Program-made: the position numbers and the translations under genes
Origin: an uncultured Eubacteriales bacterium
GTDB taxonomy: Bacteria; Bacillota; Clostridia; Oscillospirales; Oscillospiraceae
Assembly (NCBI GenBank): GCA_900545925.1
Contig: URAZ01000034.1
Span: 1-32,410, forward strand
Direction of reading: 5' to 3'
Length of the DNA stretch: 32,410 nucleotides
Notes under the pieces: generated by a model
What the model was told of the DNA's origin: nothing
Databases searched by the model: none
The model's input: only the letters and a program-made list of their open reading frames with translations
Shown: in pieces, positions 13,506 to 20,938 of the stretch
Numbering within the stretch: the first letter of the stretch is position 1
How the letters are laid out: each line of letters begins with the position of its first letter

Positions 13506-15278
13506 TTACAACAGGATCTTTGCCAACTCGTCAATCGTCTCGTCAAACACGCGCAGCGCACTGCGGACGGTGTCGGGCTTGGTGAGGTCAACGCCTGCAA
13601 TCTTGAGTTCTTCGAGCGGATAATCGCTGCCGCCGGTTGTGAGGAATTTCAGATAGCCGCTTGCGTCGCCGGTCGTCAGGATATGCTCGGCAATGGCCAC
13701 GGCGGAGGAGAAGCCGGTCGCATACTGATAGACATAGAACGCGCGGTAGAAGTGGGGGATATACGACCATTCGGGGTCGATGTCTGCATCAATGCCGATG
13801 CCGTCATAATAGGTGGCTTCGAGATCGTGATAGACCTTGTTGAGCGATGTGGCCGTCAGCGGCTGACCCGCGGCATAGAGGTCGTGCGCTTTGCGCTCGA
13901 ACTCTGCGAACAGCGTCTGACGGTAGAGCGTTGTGCGGAAGCTTTCGAGGAAGTGGTTGAGGATATATGCACGGCGCTTTTCATCTGTCTCGGTCTTCAG
14001 CAGGTACTTGGTCAGCAGAACCTCGTTGACCGTCGAGGCAACCTCGGCAACCATAATGCGGTAATCGTGATTAACATAATCCTGCGTCGTATCCGAGAAC
14101 CAGGAGTGCATGGAGTGGCCCAACTCGTGCGCCAGCGTGAATGCGTCGTTAAGCGTACCGGCGTAGTTCATCAGCACATACGGATGCACGCCGAACACGC
14201 CCAACGAGAACGCGCCGGACTGCTTGCCGTCGTTCTCATATACATCGACCCAGCGCTCTGCAAACGCGCGGTCAAGCAGCTTCTGGTATTCCTCGCCCAG
14301 CGGCAGCGTTGCCTTCTTGACCAACTCTTTCGCGTCTTCAAACGCAATGGGATAATCGACATCCTCTACGATAGGGACGTAAAGGTCAAATACATCGATT
14401 TTTTCAAGCTTCAACGCGCGGCGGCGCAATTCAAGATATTTGCGCATGGAGGGCAGACTCTCGTGCACGGCTTCGATCAAACTGTCATAGACAGAGACGG
14501 GCACGTTGCCGCCGTCCAGTGCAGCCTCGCACGCGGAGGCGTAGCCGCGCTGATTGGAGAAATAGGTGTCGAATTTGACGGAGCCGCCATAAAGCGTGGC
14601 GATGGCATCGCCGAACTGCCGGTAGGTGCCGAACATGGCGCGGAACGCACCCTCGCGCACGGAGCGGTCGCGGCTCTCGCGGAAGACAGGGAACGTACCG
14701 GCGGTGAGGCGTACCTCCTCGCCCACCTCATTTTTGACCATCGGCAGCTGCAGGTCAACGTTGGTCAGCATCTCAAACGCGGCCTTCGGCGTGCCTGCTG
14801 CGTCGCCCAGCAGCGCCAGCATCTGCTCCCGCGCAGCGTCGAGCGTATGCGCGCGCATACGGACGATATCGTCTACCGTGTGCCGGTAGGTCGCCAGCGC
14901 CTCGTCCTGCATCCACTCGTCCAGCTTTTCTGCCGGGATGGCAAGAATCTCGGGACTCAGGAATGCTATTGCGGCGTTGAACTTGATGATCAGGCTCTCG
15001 CCGCGGGCGGCCATTTCCTGATTTTCCGCAACAGAGCCGTCCTCTGTCTTCTTCAAAAACGCATAGGTATAAGGCAACTCAACTTTGAACATAGAGGCGT
15101 AGATGGTGTCAAGCCCCTTCTTGAACGCTTCCTTGGACGTGCCAAGCGTTCCTGGAATTGCGGCCAGCGGCGCAAGCGCGGCCTCAGCCTCCTGCATTGC
15201 GGCTTCCCACGCCGCGGTGTCCGGGTAGATCTTCGTCAGGTCCCACTGGAACCGGATATCCTGTTCGCTTCGTTTCAT
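13506..15278 (-). CDS. pepF: Oligoendopeptidase F (M3B metallopeptidase)
   Basis: A 590-residue cytoplasmic zinc peptidase that trims oligopeptides. The N-terminal helical part runs from SEQDIRFQWDLTKIYPDTAA to about residue 190. The catalytic domain has AHELGHSMHSWFS with the HExxH motif at His384, Glu385 and His388, and the downstream Glu in the VAEVASTVNEVLLT helix. The end FDETIDELAKIL matches family length (about 600). The frame is open for a further 322 codons upstream, but that part is antisense to the next gene; ATG 15278 has AAAGGAGGA eight bases before it and a perfect consensus promoter at 15334-15306. It is monocistronic, with its own terminator. Confidence 0.93.
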   Translation of the reverse strand: MKRSEQDIRFQWDLTKIYPDTAAWEAAMQEAEAALAPLAAIPGTLGTSKEAFKKGLDTIYASMFKVELPYTYAFLKKTEDGSVAENQEMAARGESLIIKFNAAIAFLSPEILAIPAEKLDEWMQDEALATYRHTVDDIVRMRAHTLDAAREQMLALLGDAAGTPKAAFEMLTNVDLQLPMVKNEVGEEVRLTAGTFPVFRESRDRSVREGAFRAMFGTYRQFGDAIATLYGGSVKFDTYFSNQRGYASACEAALDGGNVPVSVYDSLIEAVHESLPSMRKYLELRRRALKLEKIDVFDLYVPIVEDVDYPIAFEDAKELVKKATLPLGEEYQKLLDRAFAERWVDVYENDGKQSGAFSLGVFGVHPYVLMNYAGTLNDAFTLAHELGHSMHSWFSDTTQDYVNHDYRIMVAEVASTVNEVLLTKYLLKTETDEKRRAYILNHFLESFRTTLYRQTLFAEFERKAHDLYAAGQPLTATSLNKVYHDLEATYYDGIGIDADIDPEWSYIPHFYRAFYVYQYATGFSSAVAIAEHILTTGDASGYLKFLTTGGSDYPLEELKIAGVDLTKPDTVRSALRVFDETIDELAKILL

Positions 15279-15305
15279 AGCGTATCCTCCTTTATAGATA
15301 CTTCT

Positions 15306-15334
15306 ATTATAATGACCAAAATCTTTCCTGTCAA
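15306..15334 (-). promoter_or_regulatory. Consensus sigma-A promoter for pepF
   Basis: On the minus strand TTGACA (15334-15329), 17-bp spacer, TATAAT (15311-15306): an exact match to consensus, 28 bp before the start codon. Confidence 0.9.
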
Positions 15335-15358
15335 CGTCCGCTGCGGATGGGCAGGCAG

Positions 15359-15387
15359 TTGCTTTTTTGTCATATTCAGGGTAAAAT
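15359..15387 (+). promoter_or_regulatory. Promoter for the P-type-ATPase-like gene
   Basis: TTGCTT (15359-15364), 17-bp spacer, TAAAAT (15382-15387), 30 bp before the ATG. It is divergent from and about 25 bp away from the pepF promoter. Confidence 0.55.
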
Positions 15388-15417
15388 AAATAAAAGAACC
15401 TCAACTGGAGGGATACG

Positions 15418-17178
15418 ATGAAAAACAACACCCATTCCGTGCGGCAGATTGTTTGTTCCTGTATATCCATGCTTCTGACAGCGCTGCTCACTGTACTGAC
15501 GTATCTGGATCCGGAGCAAGTACCGCTTGCACCGCTTCTGGTTCGCATGCTTCTGCTGCCGGGACTTCTGCTTGTAATTGCGGGCGTGAATTTCTGCTGC
15601 CTGAAAACAGGCATCTGCAAACTTTTTACCGGAAAGCCGGATCGGCATACGACGGCAGTTCTGACTGTTCTGCTTGCTTTTGTGCTCTGTGCGCTTGGCG
15701 TGTTCCCGGACGCGGCGGCCGCCGCAGCGCTGCTGCTGACGGCCTCTGCATGGCTCGATCTCCTGGAGCATCGACTGGAGGCTGAACTTCCCGGTATGCA
15801 GGCGGAGCGGACGGCGGAGAACGTCTGGACATGGACAGGCTTTGCCGCCGCAATCTGCGCATCGGCAGTCTGGGCCGTGCTGCATGCAAGACCGGCAGCC
15901 ATTCTTGGAAGAGCACTCTGTGTACTTGCTGCGTCGGCACTTTGTCCATTGCGTATGATCTCTCTTCTGACAAGCCGCCGCGCCATGCAGCGTATGTCCA
16001 TCCCGACTGTATCCGCAAAGATAATCGAGGCTCTCGGCACCGCCGATACGGCGCTTCTCCGTCCGGAAGGACTTCTGACCGGCGAACCAACTGCCGTGGA
16101 TATTCGCCCCGCAGGGATGGAGGCAGGACAGTTTCTTGCGCTTGCTGCATCGGTCATGCAGGACTGCAATGCACCGGAAGCGACGGCAATTTTGAATACG
16201 GCACACAGCTGTGGCATTACGGTGCCGTCAACAGGACACTGCACGCAGACACCGGACGGCTTCTGCGCCGAGTTGGACGGAAAACGCTATTACGCTGGAA
16301 CATCAGAACAGCTGCGCAGACGTGGGATTTTTGCACCGCGTGCCGATGACATTTCACTTTCTGGGAAAACAGCACTTCTGTTTGGTATGGAGGGCGGTAT
16401 GTATCTCGGGCTGATTGCGCTGCAAAGCCCGCTGCTTCCGGGGGCGCCGGAAGCCTGCCGCGTGCTTGCTGCGCAGCGGCTCCGTCTGGCTATTCCGGCC
16501 GGTAGTCAGCCACTCTATATCAGACAGCTTGCTTCGCAAACCAACACGGAGGTCATAGAAGCTGCTGGGCCGGAGCAGGCGCTGATGCAGCTTGCGCAGA
16601 GGGGAAGACCGATCTGCATCCGTGCAGGCGAGCCCAGCACATATTTACAGGAGCAGATACCAATCCTGTCTGTGCAGACACTAGCTGACGCAGAAGACCC
16701 CATTTCCGTCTGCCGCCGTGCTGTCCATACACGCCGCAGCCTGCAGGGATTCAGTGCAGTATGTACGTTTTTGCTGGCAGGCGCGGCGGGTGGCCTGTTT
16801 GCACCGGCACTTGACCTTGGAGCAAAACCCGCGTTCTGTGTGCTGCTTGCCTGTTTCCTGACAGGGATGACGCTCCTTCCTGTATTGACTGGAAAGTGCA
16901 AAAATGCAGCAGCAGCGTGTATTGCAGAAAATAAATTGCCGCAGACGATATCTTCCGAGTCGAAACCGCCCGAGCAGGAAACTCCTTCCCATACGCTGAC
17001 CATTCGTATGGAGGAACTTCCGGCTATGCCCGGAAAAGCTGCGCTGGAGCAGGCGCTTCTGGCCGTTCCCGGCGTACAGACCGCCGAGGCGGACTACGAA
17101 TCTGGGCTGATCCTCGTCACCGGCACAGCAGAAAAAGAACTGCTCCTGCGAGCTATCTCGAAAGCGGCAGAAGCATAA
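15418..17178 (+). CDS. Degenerate P1B-type (heavy-metal) ATPase-like membrane protein
   Basis: A 586-residue protein whose order of parts follows a heavy-metal P-type ATPase, but every catalytic motif I can align is changed. Residues ~10-125 hold four hydrophobic segments; only ~15 residues then lead to the next pair (~137-190), so the actuator domain with its TGE loop is missing. The CPC ion site is reduced to LCPLRM (176-177). EALGTADTALLRPEGLLTGE (204-223) matches EALG.VDTVVFDKTGTLTEG, with the phosphorylated Asp replaced by Arg215. The HP motif is NAPEA (~252), TGD is AGS (~361), and GDGxND is RAGEPS (~402). Two more spans (~445-490) follow, then a C-terminal HMA-like fold (525-586) without CxxC. 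It cannot be an ordinary pump. RBS GGAGGG supports the start, the frame is intact and it has its own promoter, so it looks maintained rather than decaying. Confidence 0.75.
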   Translation: MKNNTHSVRQIVCSCISMLLTALLTVLTYLDPEQVPLAPLLVRMLLLPGLLLVIAGVNFCCLKTGICKLFTGKPDRHTTAVLTVLLAFVLCALGVFPDAAAAAALLLTASAWLDLLEHRLEAELPGMQAERTAENVWTWTGFAAAICASAVWAVLHARPAAILGRALCVLAASALCPLRMISLLTSRRAMQRMSIPTVSAKIIEALGTADTALLRPEGLLTGEPTAVDIRPAGMEAGQFLALAASVMQDCNAPEATAILNTAHSCGITVPSTGHCTQTPDGFCAELDGKRYYAGTSEQLRRRGIFAPRADDISLSGKTALLFGMEGGMYLGLIALQSPLLPGAPEACRVLAAQRLRLAIPAGSQPLYIRQLASQTNTEVIEAAGPEQALMQLAQRGRPICIRAGEPSTYLQEQIPILSVQTLADAEDPISVCRRAVHTRRSLQGFSAVCTFLLAGAAGGLFAPALDLGAKPAFCVLLACFLTGMTLLPVLTGKCKNAAAACIAENKLPQTISSESKPPEQETPSHTLTIRMEELPAMPGKAALEQALLAVPGVQTAEADYESGLILVTGTAEKELLLRAISKAAEA

Positions 17179-17215
17179 ACGAAACGCAAGGCCCGCTGCG
17201 GGCCTTGCGTTTCGT
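17179..17215. terminator. Bidirectional terminator hairpin
   Basis: A perfect 17-bp stem with a three-base loop (17179-17195 with 17199-17215) between the convergent ATPase-like gene and pyk. It starts directly after the TAA of the ATPase-like gene and ends nine bases before the pyk stop codon. The T-rich part is within the 3' arm (GCGTTTCGT). Confidence 0.75.
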
Positions 17216-17223
17216 CTATACGA

Positions 17224-18639
17224 TCAGATCGTCTCGACCTTGATGAGATTGGTGTTGCCCGATGTTCCGGTCGTGTTGCCGCCAGTCATGACAACATTGT
17301 CGCCCGGCTTCAGGTGCATAGCCTTTTTTGCCGCGCGCAGTGCATTGTAGAACAAAACATCTGTCGATGTAAACGTTTCCTCACACAGGACCGGCTGCAC
17401 GCCCCATGAAAGCGCCAGACGGTACCACACGCGAGCGTTTGTCGCCATGCCGATGATATCGACAGGTACACGGAAGCGCGAAACCATCCGTACAGTCGCG
17501 CCGGAAAGCGAACTGACGACGATAGCCTTTGCATGGATATCGCAGGCCATGCAGCACGTTGCGTGAGAAATCGCATCGACCATATTCTTAATCTGAAACG
17601 CCTCGCTGCGGAACAGCGGCTCATAATCGATATGTTTTTCCGTCTCCTCCACGATCTCGGCCATGGTCTGCACGGTTTTGACCGGGTACTTGCCCGCAGC
17701 CGACTCACCGGACAGCATGACGGCGCTGGTGCCGTCGTAGACTGCGTTTGCAACGTCGGAAATCTCCGCCCGCGTCGGGCGCGGATTGTGGATCATGGAC
17801 TCAAGCATTTCCGTGGCCGTAATGACGCGCTTGCCGAGCAGGCGGCACTTGGTAATGAGGTACTTCTGGATTGCAGGCAGTTCCGCAAACGGAACCTCCA
17901 CGCCCAGATCGCCCCGGCCGATCATGATGCCGGAGCACTCCTGACAGATTTCCTCCACGTTGTCAATGCCGGTTTGGTTCTCGATTTTTGCGATGATCTC
18001 CACGTCCTTGCCGCCGTGCTCGTCCAGAAACCGCCGCACGTCCAGCACGTCCTGCTTCCGCGAGACAAACGACGCTGCAACAAAATCAATGCCGTTCTGA
18101 ATACCGAACAGCAGATCATCCTTGTCCTGTTCACTCAGATATACCTGATCGAGTACCTTGTGCGGGAACGACATACTCTTGCAGTCTGACAGTTCGCCGC
18201 CCGTCACGACGCGGCAGTGAATCTCTGTGCCCTCGATTTTCTCCACTTCAAAAATGACCAGCCCATTGTTGACCAGCACCGTGTCGCCCACGGAAAGATC
18301 ATGGGCCAGCCCTGCATAGCTGACGGAAACGATCGTCTCGTCACCGTCAATCTGCCTTGTCGTAAAGGTGAACAGATCGCCGTCCTTCAACATGATCTTC
18401 TTATTTTTAAACGTGCGAATGCGGAATTCCGGCCCCTTGGTGTCGAGCATGATGGCAACCGGAAGGTCCAGTTTCTTTCGCACCTTGCGGATCATGTCGA
18501 ATTTCTGCTGATGCTCTTCATGCGTTCCGTGTGAAAAGTTCAGCCGTGCAACGTTGAGGCCTGCCTTGCACATATCCGCAAAGACTTCCTCCGAACTGCT
18601 GGCCGGACCGATGGTACAGACGATCTTCGTTTTTCTCAT
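17224..18639 (-). CDS. pyk: Pyruvate kinase
   Basis: A 471-residue glycolytic enzyme that makes pyruvate and ATP from phosphoenolpyruvate and ADP. The N-terminus is RKTKIVCTIGPASSSEEVF, followed by ARLNFSHGTHEEH. MLDTKGPEFRIRTF opens the B-domain. IAKIENQTGIDNVEEI and MIGRGDLGVEVPF supply the divalent metal ligands; ITATEMLESM and RAEISDVANAVYDGTSAVMLSGESAAGKYP complete the active site. The usual ATQMLESM has Glu instead of Gln. The C-terminal regulatory domain is present but there is no extra PEP-utiliser domain. ATG 18639 is chosen over TTG 18645 because AGGAGG lies eight bases before it. A consensus promoter and a structured ~120-base leader with a terminator-like hairpin precede it. Confidence 0.95.
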   Translation of the reverse strand: MRKTKIVCTIGPASSSEEVFADMCKAGLNVARLNFSHGTHEEHQQKFDMIRKVRKKLDLPVAIMLDTKGPEFRIRTFKNKKIMLKDGDLFTFTTRQIDGDETIVSVSYAGLAHDLSVGDTVLVNNGLVIFEVEKIEGTEIHCRVVTGGELSDCKSMSFPHKVLDQVYLSEQDKDDLLFGIQNGIDFVAASFVSRKQDVLDVRRFLDEHGGKDVEIIAKIENQTGIDNVEEICQECSGIMIGRGDLGVEVPFAELPAIQKYLITKCRLLGKRVITATEMLESMIHNPRPTRAEISDVANAVYDGTSAVMLSGESAAGKYPVKTVQTMAEIVEETEKHIDYEPLFRSEAFQIKNMVDAISHATCCMACDIHAKAIVVSSLSGATVRMVSRFRVPVDIIGMATNARVWYRLALSWGVQPVLCEETFTSTDVLFYNALRAAKKAMHLKPGDNVVMTGGNTTGTSGNTNLIKVETI

Positions 18640-18761
18640 TCCCAATTCCTCCTGTAAAACAAAACGGCAGAACCACAGTCATGGTTCTGCCAAAAGCTAT
18701 ACACGCTCCGATGCGAATAGGACGCTTCCCAGCGCCTATGACAGACTCCACCGCTCGCATC
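18640..18761 (-). promoter_or_regulatory. Structured 5' leader of pyk (candidate cis-regulatory RNA)
   Basis: The predicted start site (18761) is the first base of a 7-bp helix, GATGCGA (18761-18755) with TCGCATC (18716-18710). It encloses a 15-base single-sided bulge and a second hairpin (18739-18717, nine pairs with one bulged base, loop GGGA). A 10-bp hairpin follows (18691-18682 with 18675-18666, loop TGACTG). It is trailed by GTTTTGTTTTAC and then directly by the pyk Shine-Dalgarno AGGAGG. The arrangement of aptamer-like fold, terminator and RBS resembles a riboswitch or attenuator. It does not match a class I recognise. Confidence 0.5.
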
Positions 18762-18767
18762 GTGCGC

Positions 18768-18796
18768 ATTTTAGCACAGCACACCGCCGCTGTCAA
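18768..18796 (-). promoter_or_regulatory. Sigma-A promoter for pyk
   Basis: On the minus strand TTGACA (18796-18791), 17-bp spacer, TAAAAT (18773-18768). It starts 11 bp after the end of the tepA-like gene, so pyk is transcribed on its own. Confidence 0.85.
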
Positions 18797-18806
18797 TTCG
18801 CAAGAA

Positions 18807-19502
18807 TTACTGGTTTTGGGATTTCTCACGCTTTCTGCGCCGGTCAATTTGACGATGCAGCAAGCTCAGCGCATCGGAAAGCGAGCCGATTGCGTCCATT
18901 AACCCCGAGGAAACGGCTTCCTCGCCGTATAAAACTGTGCCGACGTCTGTTGCAATTTCGTCTGTTGCCATCATATAGCGCAGAAAATCCTCACGGGAAA
19001 TATGCGAATTCTTTGTCACAAAATTCACGATCTGCTCCTGGATCTGATTGAAATACTGATACGTTTGCGGCGCACCGACCACAAGCCCCGTCATGCGCAC
19101 CGGATGCACGGTCATGCTGGCTGTTGGGACAATCAGGCTTTTCTTAGCTGACACTGCCAGCGGAATGCCGATGGAGTGCCCGCCGCCCAGCACCAGAGAG
19201 ACGGTCGGCTTTTTCATTCCTGCGATCAGTTCCGCGATGGCAAGCCCCGCCTCAATATCCCCGCCGACCGTGTTCAAAAGCAGCAGCAGCCCATCGATTT
19301 CCTCGCTCTCCTCCACAGCAGCAAGCAGCGGGATGACATGCTCGTATTTTGTTGTCTTGATATTTTCCGGCAGCGACTGATGCCCCTCAATCTGTCCAAT
19401 GATCGTCAGCGTGTAGATCGTCCCCCGCGCCGTCTTCGTCGTCGATGCACCAAGATCGACCAGCTCCTGCCGCGCCTGTTCTTCCTTTTTTGCTTCACCC
19501 AT
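18807..19502 (-). CDS. TepA/ClpP-like translocation-enhancing serine protease
   Basis: A 231-residue cytoplasmic protein of the ClpP/crotonase fold, closest to B. subtilis TepA (YmfB), a ClpP-like protein implicated in protein export. Core motifs: LTIIGQIEGHQSLPENIKTTKYEHVIPLL near residue 35, LLLNTVGGDIEAGLAIAELI, the nucleophile region LVLGGGHSIGIPLAVSA, and TASMTVHPVRMTG with the catalytic His. The C-terminus is basic (RQIDRRRKREKSQNQ). The frame extends 18 codons upstream, but ATG 19502 has AGGAG nine bases before it. It is upstream of pyk in the same direction, but pyk has its own promoter. The nucleophile Ser is inferred from family alignment. Confidence 0.85.
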   Translation of the reverse strand: MGEAKKEEQARQELVDLGASTTKTARGTIYTLTIIGQIEGHQSLPENIKTTKYEHVIPLLAAVEESEEIDGLLLLLNTVGGDIEAGLAIAELIAGMKKPTVSLVLGGGHSIGIPLAVSAKKSLIVPTASMTVHPVRMTGLVVGAPQTYQYFNQIQEQIVNFVTKNSHISREDFLRYMMATDEIATDVGTVLYGEEAVSSGLMDAIGSLSDALSLLHRQIDRRRKREKSQNQ

Positions 19503-19558
19503 ATTCGTATGCTCCTGTCTGTGTAAAATAATAGATATCCCGTGAAAAGCCCGCACCC

Positions 19559-19711
19559 AAGGCTCCCCTTGGGCACAAGGGGAGCTGGCCCAAAGGGCCT
19601 GAGGGGATTCGAACGGTGCAAATTTCGGAACGCTCTGGGTTATGCAGCTGCACTACGGAATCCCCTCAGTCAACTTCGCTGACAGTTCCACTTTATTCAA
19701 AGTGGAGCCTT
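19559..19711. repeat. Palindromic intergenic repeat, family B, copy 1
   Basis: A ~153-bp non-coding element bounded by AAGGCTCC (19559-19566) and its reverse complement GGAGCCTT (19704-19711). Inside are a hairpin CTCCCCTTGggcaCAAGGGGAG and an inverted pair GAGGGGATTC / GAATCCCCTC. The conserved box GGTGCAAATTTCGG lies between the pair. The box and flanks recur at 22896-23055 in the same general architecture. It occupies the gap between divergent tepA-like and ybaK genes; no transposase is present. On the minus strand the box reads GCACCGTTCGAATCCCC, which looks tRNA-like but does not fold as a tRNA. Confidence 0.65.
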
Positions 19712-19814
19712 TGGTGCGCCTGTTCCTACCGGGATTGTGCCGAACTTCAGGCTGCCGCCATCACATGAATAGTTTAAACGCATTTTCGCAAAAAATGCGC
19801 ACGCGTTTTTCTCC

Positions 19815-19843
19815 TTGCCAGAAACGTGGAAATCAGGTATAAT
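19815..19843 (+). promoter_or_regulatory. Sigma-A promoter for the ybaK operon
   Basis: TTGCCA (19815-19820), 17-bp spacer, TATAAT (19838-19843), 23 bp before the start codon of the YbaK-type gene. Confidence 0.8.
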
Positions 19844-19866
19844 GGCGGGGAAAGAGGTGCTTCCAA

Positions 19867-20337
19867 ATGACAAAAACCAACGTGATGCGCCTGCTCGACG
19901 CAGCAAAGATTCCATACCGCGCAGCGGAATATGAGGTTGACGAGAACGACCTGAACGGGATGCACGCAGCAGAGGGTATCGGCATGCCGCCAGAGCAGAT
20001 CTTCAAAACGCTTGTCGCAAAGGGAGAGCGCGGCGGCTTCGCCGTGTTCTGTATCCCGGTATGCTGTGAGTTGGATTTAAAGAAAGCGGCCAAGGCCGCA
20101 CATGACAAAAAAATCGAACTCATCCACGTTAAAGACTTGCTCGCCACGACCGGCTATATCCGCGGCGGATGCAGCCCCATTGGCATGAAAAAGCTGTTCC
20201 CGACCTACATCGACGAGACGGCCCAACTTTATGACGAAATTGGCGTTTCCGCCGGCTGCCGCGGCTGCCAGGTACTGCTCGACCCCATGCGCCTCGCGGA
20301 TTATGTGAACGCAACCCTGTGCGACCTGACCGAATGA
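19867..20337 (+). CDS. ybaK: Cys-tRNA(Pro)/Cys-tRNA(Cys) deacylase (YbaK/EbsC)
   Basis: A 156-residue trans-editing enzyme that hydrolyses misacylated Cys-tRNA(Pro). It follows the family end to end: TNVMRLLDAAKIPYRAAEYEV, then PEQIFKTLVAKG with the essential Lys, the ELDLKKAAKA helix, and the GYIRGGCSPIGMKKLFPTYID motif. The segment GVSAGCRGCQVLLDP near the end is typical. Length matches the family (about 155-160). The RBS is weak (AAAGAGGTGC). It is the first gene of an operon with a lipoprotein 15 bp later, an ABC exporter and a TSCPD protein. Confidence 0.92.
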   Translation: MTKTNVMRLLDAAKIPYRAAEYEVDENDLNGMHAAEGIGMPPEQIFKTLVAKGERGGFAVFCIPVCCELDLKKAAKAAHDKKIELIHVKDLLATTGYIRGGCSPIGMKKLFPTYIDETAQLYDEIGVSAGCRGCQVLLDPMRLADYVNATLCDLTE

Positions 20338-20352
20338 TGAAAGGAGAACGCC

Positions 20353-20919
20353 ATGCGATCACGAACCATACTTGCGCTGTGTCTTCTTCTGCTTTTCCTG
20401 ACTGCCTGCCAGAAGCAGACAACGGACGATCCGGTCGTTGCGTCCTACAAGGACACACAGATCTTGCAGAGCGAAGTCGCGTATGAAAAGGAAAACCAGA
20501 TCAACGTCACAGGAGACAAAACCGTCAGCGACGCGGATGCACTGGATCAGATCATGTTGAACCTCATCATGCTCGATGAGGCGGAGCAGCGCGGCCTTTC
20601 CGTCACACAGGAAGAGGTGGATGCGGAGATGGCCGGACAGCGGAAAAACTACGAAGAATATGAGGAAGTGCGAAGCTATATCGAGGAGTGGTGCACAAAA
20701 ATGGGGATCACCACCGAACAGTATTTCGATATGGTCGCGGAGCAGCTTCCCCGCAGGATGCTGCGGCAGAGACTGCGCGATACGCTCGGGCAGGAATACT
20801 GCGCGCAGCATGGACTGGAATTTACAAAGGTGAACCCGCCGGAGCAGATGACGGAATATGTCGAGCAATATCTGCATGATCTGCTGGAGGCGCACCGCTC
20901 GGAGATCAAGTATTACTAA
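20353..20919 (+). CDS. SurA N-terminal-like lipoprotein
   Basis: A 188-residue exported lipoprotein. The signal peptide RSRTILALCLLLLFL ends in a lipobox LTAC, with the lipidated Cys at residue 19. The mature part begins VVASYKDTQILQSEVAYEKE and continues as a helix-rich region (LDQIMLNLIMLDEAEQRGLSVTQEEVDAEM), the pattern of SurA/PrsA N-terminal chaperone domains. The parvulin domain is absent, so it is probably a chaperone-like or anchoring protein without isomerase activity. ATG 20353 has AAAGGAG eight bases upstream. It sits between ybaK (15 bp) and the ABC exporter (19 bp); it may help the exporter or its cargo on the outer face, but this is inference. Confidence 0.75.
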   Translation: MRSRTILALCLLLLFLTACQKQTTDDPVVASYKDTQILQSEVAYEKENQINVTGDKTVSDADALDQIMLNLIMLDEAEQRGLSVTQEEVDAEMAGQRKNYEEYEEVRSYIEEWCTKMGITTEQYFDMVAEQLPRRMLRQRLRDTLGQEYCAQHGLEFTKVNPPEQMTEYVEQYLHDLLEAHRSEIKYY

Positions 20920-20938
20920 ACCGAAGAGGAGGCCCGCC

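Noticed and set aside
13683..15389. 568-codon plus-strand open frame opposite pepF
   Set aside because: Shadow frame of pepF; no RBS and no recognisable protein motif.
15279..16244. Upstream extension of the pepF reading frame by 322 codons
   Set aside because: It is antisense to the ATPase-like gene, and pepF has a strong RBS and a consensus promoter for the ATG at 15278.
19600..19680. tRNA-like GTTCGAATCCCC sequence on the minus strand
   Set aside because: No D-arm, anticodon arm or matching T-stem can be formed; it is part of the family B repeat and recurs at 22896-23055.
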